Under the pieces are notes generated by a model. The model made no database searches, had not been told where the DNA came from, and saw only the letters and a list, made by a program, of their open reading frames with translations. A stretch of DNA of 64,000 nt from Hyperoplus lanceolatus (lineage: Eukaryota; Chordata; Actinopteri; Uranoscopiformes; Ammodytidae). Where the stretch lies: the NCBI GenBank assembly GCA_026929865.2, contig CM049410.1, forward strand, positions 22,544,501 to 22,608,500, written 5' to 3'. A program made the position numbers and the translations under genes. Below, piece after piece: positions 54,186 through 64,000 of this stretch (position 1 is the stretch's first letter; the number at the start of each line of letters is the position of its first letter).

Positions 54186-55705
54186 CTCAGGCCACATTTA
54201 TGACACTCTGATGGAGCTGGCAAGAGAAACTAGCCTTCGAAATGTAAGATCATCTTGAGTATTTCAAAGTGACCAGGCTGTAGAACACAACCTGCACAAC
54301 ATGCAGAAGAAAGGGCCTCAAATGCTCAAGAAATACCATTTTTTTTTAACTCACTATAGTCTTCTTATCAATACTAAATCAGAGGATATTTTGACTTGGA
54401 GAGTGGAACAAGGGCTAAAAGCACAGGCCAAAGTGTAAGGAAGGGCCTATGAGCTGCTGGATGAGGAGGAGGCACTGACCCAATTGGCACACGCTTCTGA
54501 ACATACTCCCCTCGATAAATATAGAGTTCCAGCATCACACTGAAAAGTTGCACTGCGGAACAGATACTGACCACAAGAGCCGGCCAGTGGTAAGGATTTT
54601 ACTTTTTTTTCCATAATAGAATGCCAAATAAAATCAACTGCCCGAACATTTAAACTCAGACATTGTATCGCGTGTTGGTACGGCAAAGTGTTCCAATGGA
54701 GTCACACGCATTATGAATCTGCTTCTTGTTTGTTTATGGATACACTCATCCACTGGACAGCAGATATTGTTACACGTTTGGCTACAGATGTCAGCACAAC
54801 TCATTCTCACTGTGCTCTATACAAATATTTAAATTTAAAAAAGTTTAGGAGATTTCATATTTGGACCAAAGGTCCTGGTCTAAAACTTTTCAAACTCTTA
54901 CTGAATCAACCCTCGAAGTCAACGCAAAAAAAAAAAGCATTTCAAAATTAGAATAGACCAAATATGATCAGATGCATTCTATTCTTGGTCTCTGGGTCTC
55001 TGTGTCACCGTGGAAGCATTTTCATTGTGTTAAACACAGAAGATTCACCTGACGGCAGACATTTTCATTGCGGGAATGGAACCGCCAACCAAAGAGGAAT
55101 AATTGAATATACAATAACTATATAATAAGCCTGTTCAAGCTCCCCGCCTGCTACAAGGGATTATCAATCAATCACTGGAATCAATCATAATCCAATCTAA
55201 ATGTACTGCCTCTCTCACACAGACTGCTGCTGGAAAATGTGTATTTCCTCAGTGCGTTATTAATTATCTACTGGTAACTCTAGCCACCTGGCACTATGTC
55301 CTACAACTGAATGGGCTTTTATTAACTGCATACATTCCAACTTTATATACTCAGAACAAGCTCAATCGTATTCATTGAGCTGGAGGTTTACGGCAGATGC
55401 GCACATCTGATTGTTTCCCTAATGGGCACATTAAGATATATATATATTGGTATTGGATATTTTAACAGATGTAGGCCTAATACAAAATACACGTTACGAT
55501 ATTAGTCATACAAAAGTAAAGGCCGTTTTTTCTGATTTTTCTGTGTTGATGCTAGTGCTGTTATTGTGCGTTTTTATGTTCTTATTCATCAGCAATGCGT
55601 ATCTTTTTGTATAGATAAAGATTTGTAGAGGTTTTTGAAGTGGAGCCGAGCTGCTGCTGCACAGAGAGATGGATCCCGTGCGCCGGTCAATCAGGGGACA
55701 CGAGG

Positions 55706-55719
55706 AGTTCAAAGGGTCA
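55706..55719 (+). promoter_or_regulatory. Candidate DR2 retinoid-type response element
   Basis: The sequence is AGTTCA, AA, GGGTCA, two consensus half-sites with a two-base spacer. It lies in a 300 bp stretch of mixed composition (55640-55940) in the interval between hoxb5a and hoxb6a. An isolated AGGTCA follows within that stretch. Binding is inferred from the motif alone. Confidence 0.45.
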
Positions 55720-55747
55720 CGAGGACATTGTCCACTTTGTCTGGGTG

Positions 55748-55749
<2 letters not shown>

Positions 55750-55817
<68 letters not shown>
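55750..55817. repeat. TG microsatellite, 68 bp
   Basis: An uninterrupted TG run 30 bp after the candidate DR2. Confidence 0.97.
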
Positions 55818-55820
<3 letters not shown>

Positions 55821-56204
55821 TGTGACGTGTCTGGCTGGCCGGCTCGAGGACAGGTCAACTTTCTCCCCCTCGGTCTGGTCATCAATTAGCTGAAGGCCCA
55901 CCATCATTCCCCGCCTCACCCCCCACCTCTGCAGCGCCTCGCGCGCCTCAAATATGTGCGTGTTTTTGGAGCCGGTGGATAGAAATGAAAGTTGATGATT
56001 TTTAACGCGATGGTGAAGTTGGCCTATACGTCACTAAACTAGGAAAAGTGTGTCAGCTGTCACTAAACTACAATGTCACGTTTCTTCAATGTTTTAATAC
56101 TAAAACATGTATTCAACCCCCATCCCCCCCACCCCCCTTACCCCACTTCCCAACACTACCACCACCGAAAGAAAAACAACCTCTCCATATTAATTTCTTT
56201 ACAT

Positions 56205-56210
56205 TTTATT
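56205..56210 (-). terminator. hoxb6a: Candidate hoxb6a polyadenylation signal (AATAAA)
   Basis: This is the first canonical AATAAA on the minus strand after the hoxb6a stop, giving a 3'UTR of about 1.0 kb. An ATTAAA variant at 56945-56950 is a nearer alternative. Confidence 0.35.
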
Positions 56211-56545
56211 GAACGTTTTCTCATAGGTAGTATACGTAATTACTTGACAAAAATACTAACATAAACAAACAATGTAAAAATCCATAAAATATACACGTTC
56301 CTGAACGGTTTTAGGTAGTTTTCTGAGAGTAACATCAGTAGGTTAACATCCCATTCCACGCGCCCCTTTTATGAGGGAAAAGTAAAACAGCTGGAAAGGT
56401 TCAATTACCACCCCCACCCCGCACTATTACATTATCTCCACGGTAGAAGAGTATGTTTTTTCCTTGCTTAATTCTATACAGTTTAAATATGAACACCATA
56501 GGACGTATACACCTCTCAAATAGCTTTACCTAGAGGTAGAGCACA

Positions 56546-56635
56546 CACGCACGCACACACACTCACACACACACACACACACGCACACACACACGCACAC
56601 ACACGCATACACGCATACACAAACACACACACAAC
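56546..56635. repeat. Imperfect CA microsatellite
   Basis: CA repeats with several GCAC and CATAC breaks, likely inside the hoxb6a 3'UTR. Confidence 0.9.
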
Positions 56636-57240
56636 ACGTTTACAAAAAAAAGAGCAAAGAAATCATCGGGGGTGAAACAGCCCGACGTTGAGTCCTAAAG
56701 CTTCAAAACAAGTGCGTGTCAGACAGGAAGTACATTTGACGAAAAAAAAAAAAAAAAAAATAGAATGAGAATGAGAAGTTTGGTTTTCTTGGAATGCAAC
56801 AAGAAAGCGTGTCTCAATACAGTCCGTCCCCATCGGGTGGGTGGTTGGCCTACTTAGTGTATTTTTAAATACAATCTGGTTACCACAACCAACATCATTC
56901 CGTCTCATTTTTATGTTCTTGTTCGTCCCCCGCTTTTTACATTTTTTAATTTCATCTGTTCTTTCTAATGGTTGCTCAGTTTCTTTCTCAAGAGTCTTTT
57001 ACACATTATTTCCCAATTTTAACAGCACAAAGGGAGGCGCCTTCAGCCTATGGATGCAGTTGGAGATATTGGTGGATGGCATACATAGCCTATTAGAGGG
57101 ATCAAAAAAAGGGATCCTACTACTTCTCCCCAGAGCGTTCACACCAGACTGGACGAACTTTGAGACGGGCAGGGAAAGAGATTAACCAGCATGTCTTTAT
57201 CTGTCTTCTATCAGTTCTCTCTTTCTCTCTCTCCTCTTTT

Positions 57241-60049
<2,809 letters not shown>

Positions 60050-60264
60050 CGGGAGAAAAGTTTGAGGAGAAGGATGAAAGGAATAGAGAGGAGAGGAGAG
60101 GAGAGAGGGAGGAGAGGAGAAACAAACACAACAACAAGGTTCACGAGATGATGAAGAAGAAGGAGGAGGAGTAGAAGGAGGCTAACTGCTAACGGCTAAC
60201 GGTTCTCCCTCCCGTCCTCCTTCCTCTGCCTTCCCCTGCCTCTTGCACTTTATGATTTGTTGTG

Positions 60265-60323
60265 TTTTATAGCCGACAGTCCGACGGGCTGCTGCTGCTA
60301 TCACTGAGTTTATCGCAGATTGG
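60265..60323 (-). promoter_or_regulatory. hoxb6a: hoxb6a core promoter: TATA box and CCAAT box
   Basis: On the minus strand a TATAAAA box lies at 60271-60265 and a CCAAT box at 60323-60319, about 50 bp further upstream. This spacing is typical of a vertebrate RNA polymerase II core promoter. It predicts a transcription start near 60235-60240 and a 5'UTR of about 190 nt. A GA/TG simple-repeat block begins about 50 bp upstream of the CCAAT box. Confidence 0.65.
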
Positions 60324-60371
60324 GAGGGTAAGGGGGGTGGGGGGTATCTGGGTGGCTGAGTGCCAGTGTGG

Positions 60372-60493
<122 letters not shown>

Positions 60494-61975
60494 TGAGCAG
60501 GGGGTATACCAGCTGACCTCAGAGTGACCAATAGGAAGCTTCCGTGCCTGGCATTCGCTCGAGCCTTTTCCTTTCGTTGTAGAGAGGAAGAAGAGGAGGA
60601 AAAGGAGGAAGAGAAGGGGGGCTGTGAACTATATTGCGCCCCCCCCCTCCTTTCCTATTTCCCTTCTCCAATCTCTCACCCTCTTTCTCTCTTTCTAATT
60701 CTCATTCAATCTTTCTTTCTAATCTCCCTCCGGTTCCCGGTGAGATTGCGCAATCACACCGGAATCCTCCGCGCGTAAAATTGATTCTTTCGCTCCCTGC
60801 GTGTCTTCCTCCGTCTGTTGTTGGAGCCATAAAAGCCAGAAGCTCTCTCCCTCACACACACACACACACGCGCGCGCGCGCTCTCACCCTGGAGGGGTGG
60901 TTGCTACTGCACCACAAGAGGCAACCGAATAATAAAACATATTCCCCGCGCTTTGCAGATAATACCAACCGCATTAAAATGAATTTGGCGAGCGTAAATC
61001 ACTTCTGCCGCGAGCGCTCTCGTCTCATGTGTGGTCCCCGTGTGTTAGTTCGAGTATGTGTGTTTGTGAGTTGGCACAGATTGTAATGTGGGCTATACGC
61101 ACGTAATCTTAAAGTTGTTATTTTTTTTCTGAAAAACATAATCTGACCGCGGCTCATGTATTATTGATAAGGCGCGTCGCCGCTGCACACGCGGTGTTAG
61201 TTACAGGCTGTGGGTGGAAAATGAAGCAGCTCAAATGCTGTAGTTGCATTGTGCAGGAGTCGGCTCGGTTTGATCAATGTGCGCAAGGAACTCTTATTAT
61301 AATTCCGTGACACTGATTAGGATGAAATGTAAAAGGAGAAGAGGAGAGGAAACAGTCCCGAAGTTTCCCATTCGAATTGGTTTTCTTGACACTGATTACA
61401 AACCACTCTTCCGAAACTCTTTCCAGGGGGGCCATATTTATACAAGGACATTTCACAGCCTTAATAAAGAATACACTCATTTGTTATAGGCCTATTTACG
61501 TTTTTTTCCCATTGCACTGGCACAAAGAAAATGTTTTTTAATGGTTATTATGAGATAATAATATTTAGATCACATAACAAGGCCTGTATTCCTCATGTGT
61601 AGGCAATTAAAATAAATTAAAATTGTATTACTTTTTTTTAAATAAAAACATTTACATTTTGAGAAACTAAATATATAAATGAAAAGAAATGTAAAGGCCT
61701 ATCTTCTGCAAAGAAAACTGAAAGCAGTTAGGCCAAATATGTAATATGCATCACGTTATTTGTCTAGTACTTTATCAATCAATTGTTCATTGATGATTAG
61801 TAATCCAAAACAGTATTCATGGATATTAACATGATACTATTAACTGAATTACACGAGTGCTAAAACCAAAATAACTTTTAGTTATGTCATTATGACGTAA
61901 CTGTGGCTACTTGCATACTGGTTTTCGTCTTTTCAAAACAATGGATTTATGGATGAAATGCTAAATACAATCAAA

Positions 61976-61976
<1 letters not shown>

Positions 61977-62044
<68 letters not shown>

Positions 62045-62143
62045 GCATTACTGCATTTTACTGTAGACTTACAAAATTAGAGAAGAAAACAGAAATCATT
62101 TGTATTCCTTCCAGAACGATCCACTTCTAACCTATAGGCCTAC

Positions 62144-62182
<39 letters not shown>

Positions 62183-62184
62183 AA
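61977..62184. repeat. CA tract and GAAA tract
   Basis: A CA run at 61977-62042 and a GAAA run at 62145-62184. Confidence 0.95.
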
Positions 62185-62199
62185 AGCTGAGACGGCTTG

Positions 62200-62270
62200 C
62201 TGCTGTTATTCGCACTTACACACGGAATATGTGTCGCTTTGGGTCATAAAATAACCGCAGCCATAAATAA
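62200..62270. promoter_or_regulatory. Candidate Cdx/Hox-responsive block upstream of hoxb6a
   Basis: GGTCATAAAATAACC and CCATAAATAAG lie within 30 bp (about 62240-62270), both TTTAT-type Cdx/posterior-Hox words, between a GAAA tract and CT-rich DNA. It is about 2.2 kb upstream of the hoxb6a ATG. Role is inferred. Confidence 0.3.
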
Positions 62271-62768
62271 GTCTCTCTCTCCTTCTCGCTCTCTGTGTTT
62301 CCCTACAGGCTCTGACTTGTCTACATGGCCACAGTGCAGACAGGACAGGCCTACTGACTAATCCAGACAAAGACTCTATTTTTACTTTACTCTTCCCTCC
62401 CACTGCCGGCCATTCCTCCGCCGTCCACTCCCGGTTTAAAGCATGCAGGAGAGAGAGAGAGAGAAAGAGAAAGAGAGATAGACAGATAATTCGGTTCATC
62501 CCCGCGGCTCTGCGATCACACTACTAGACAGATGGAGAATCTCTCTTTTTAACTTTCAATTTGACCTCACTCTCTCTCCCTCTCTTTCTCTCCCTTCCAC
62601 TCTCCCTCTCCCTCTCTCTATCTCCATCCTGTTCTCTTTTTAAAGACCTGAACATTAGCTTTACATATGTGTTTCTTGAGGCTAAATTATTATTATTATT
62701 ATTGTAGTGTTGTCTGTGTTTGTTCTTGGTTTAAATATGTAAATAAATAGCTATTATAAAACTCTCTC

Positions 62769-62771
<3 letters not shown>

Positions 62772-62845
<74 letters not shown>
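62772..62845. repeat. CT microsatellite, 74 bp
   Basis: An uninterrupted CT run. Confidence 0.97.
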
Positions 62846-62849
<4 letters not shown>

Positions 62850-63842
62850 CCCCGGCAGGACGCTCCGTTTCCTCCCCGCTTTGTGTGCAGGGGAAGCCGC
62901 GGCATTGTGTTGGAGCTGACAGTGGTTTAATCATTAATGAGCACTACGAGAGTCGGGCAGACGGGACAGGCATGGCCGGGACACACACAGGAGAACGGTA
63001 ATGCGTCTATTATAGCTTATAGCCTACAGCCTGTCATATGCATTAGCGCATAGGCTAACTATCAGTCCTATAGGCCTATACCTGATAACGCAGACTGGAG
63101 AGTAAATATGGATGGCATATTCAGGTTTATCTGCAAGCAGGCCTATGTCAACACAGTGCGGGCAAAGTTAATGGTACAACAACTGTACTGGAGTGATACG
63201 CTATTAGATTACCATGTTGAATTAAAGCGTATCAGTAAACTCCAAGTTATTCTAACATTATAAAGTTTTATAACACTTCTATATTTACAGAGGCTGAGCG
63301 GATAGCCTAGCCTACTACATAATGTTAAACCAACCTGTTTCAATAGGACTAACACACAATCTACAAACGGCACCAAACGGCACGGAAGGAAACGGACACT
63401 GGAACCCCGTTTGCTAATTGAGGAACGTGGGAAGCAGCAGTGTATCAGAGAGAGAAACATTCCTGGATGATAGAAATACTTTACCTGAACGAGAGACAGT
63501 CACGTCGTATGCCACGAGCCTTAATTATAATAATTATTGAACCTTTCCTCCTGTACACTGGCATCATTTAGAACCCCGTAGCCATTAAAGAAGATCCATG
63601 TTGCCATCCATGTCCATTCAGAACACTAAACTTTCCCTATAAAGTAACGACTTTAGTGACACAAGGCGTGACCAACATGGGCGACTAAAATAGTATAGTA
63701 ATTCCTTCTCCCATGTAGGCCTATGTGTTAACATGTTGGGGGCAGAGTGCAGAATTAGCTAAAGACTATCAAAATAAATCAACAATGTTATTGTTACCAC
63801 TAGGCTACAAAAAAACTCATCAGCTACAAAAAAACAAAACAA

Positions 63843-63883
63843 GAACAAAGACAATAGCCTACTATAGGCTATTGTCTTTGTTC
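63843..63883. repeat. Perfect 19 bp palindrome with 3-base loop
   Basis: GAACAAAGACAATAGCCTA at 63843-63861 is perfectly complementary to 63865-63883, with a CTA loop. Each arm contains AACAAAG, a SOX/TCF-like word. It could form a cruciform. Confidence 0.85.
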
Positions 63884-64000
63884 GCCTCTCATATTAAACG
63901 GAAATACTGATAATCAAAAGGGATGCGGCTATACTGGGATGAGTCTCACAGTAGCAGACAACTGTTGAGAAAATGATGATCATTTGAGATTTTCAGTTGC

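Larger units (their letters stand above)
51501..57240. other. hoxb6a to hoxb5a interval
   Basis: Non-coding apart from the transposase fragment. It includes the hoxb6a 3'UTR at its upper end (about 56200-57240), the IS630/Tc1-type relic and five CA/TG tracts. The stretch 54190-55640 is unique-looking, AT-rich and shows nothing definite. Confidence 0.75.
60500..64000. other. DNA upstream of hoxb6a
   Basis: No hoxb7a or hoxb8a exon is seen in these 3.5 kb. The stretch holds CT-rich DNA (60580-60800), CA, GAAA and CT tracts, a candidate Cdx/Hox-type block near 62200 and a perfect palindrome at 63843. Most of 61100-61970 is AT-rich with nothing definite. Confidence 0.75.

Noticed and set aside
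60500..64000. hoxb7a upstream of hoxb6a
   Set aside because: No homeobox or hexapeptide is found. The window is too short to say if hoxb7a is lost.

Overview
The window is a piece of a teleost fish HoxBa (hoxba) cluster. Three two-exon Hox genes lie on the minus strand in collinear order: hoxb6a (ATG at 60049), hoxb5a (ATG at 51182) and hoxb4a (ATG at 26863). The microRNA mir-10c lies about 2 kb upstream of hoxb4a, on the same strand. Having hoxb4, hoxb5 and hoxb6 together with a mir-10c-type mature sequence points to the Ba rather than the Bb duplicate cluster, and so to a ray-finned fish after the teleost genome duplication. Fish-type DNA transposon relics and very dense CA/TG microsatellites agree. 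The species cannot be named from the sequence.

Layout, from high to low coordinates (the direction of transcription). 60-64 kb is upstream of hoxb6a; it has a clear TATA/CCAAT promoter next to a long GA/TG tract. 57.2-60.0 kb is hoxb6a, with a 2.0 kb intron. 51.2-57.2 kb is the b6a-b5a interval; it holds an IS630/Tc1-type transposon relic (52277-53591), several CA/TG tracts and a candidate DR2 nuclear-receptor site. 48.5-51.2 kb is hoxb5a, with a 1.7 kb intron carrying a 30-base C run and a TAA/GAA tract. 29-48.5 kb is the long b5a-b4a interval; it holds a candidate DR5 retinoic acid response element at 34942-34958, a 1.3 kb hAT-like element and several hairpins. mir-10c is at 28.85-28.92 kb. 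hoxb4a is at 24.4-26.9 kb, with a CACGTG/CCAAT promoter. 1-24.4 kb is the interval between hoxb4a and hoxb3a. No hoxb3a coding exon is visible, so hoxb3a must lie below coordinate 1. This interval carries a transposon-rich island (14.1-17 kb) and several stretches that look like cis-regulatory elements.

The three proteins are Antennapedia-class transcription factors. Each has an N-terminal SSY motif, a (Y/F)PWM PBX-binding hexapeptide at the end of exon 1 and a homeodomain in exon 2. They would act with PBX/MEIS partners in axial patterning, and mir-10c is probably expressed with hoxb4a. Retinoid-type direct repeats in the intergenic spaces fit the known control of 5' Hoxb genes by retinoic acid.

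The most notable observations are: near-identical DNA (150 of 152 bases, all differences synonymous) between the hoxb5a and hoxb6a homeoboxes, suggesting gene conversion; candidate DR5, DR2 and DR1 elements at telling positions; three identical SOX octamers in 145 bp; two over-represented octamers (TAGGCCTA and GTGCGTAA); and a probable assembly artefact at 33.4-33.6 kb. Conservation claims for non-coding DNA are inference, because no alignment could be run.
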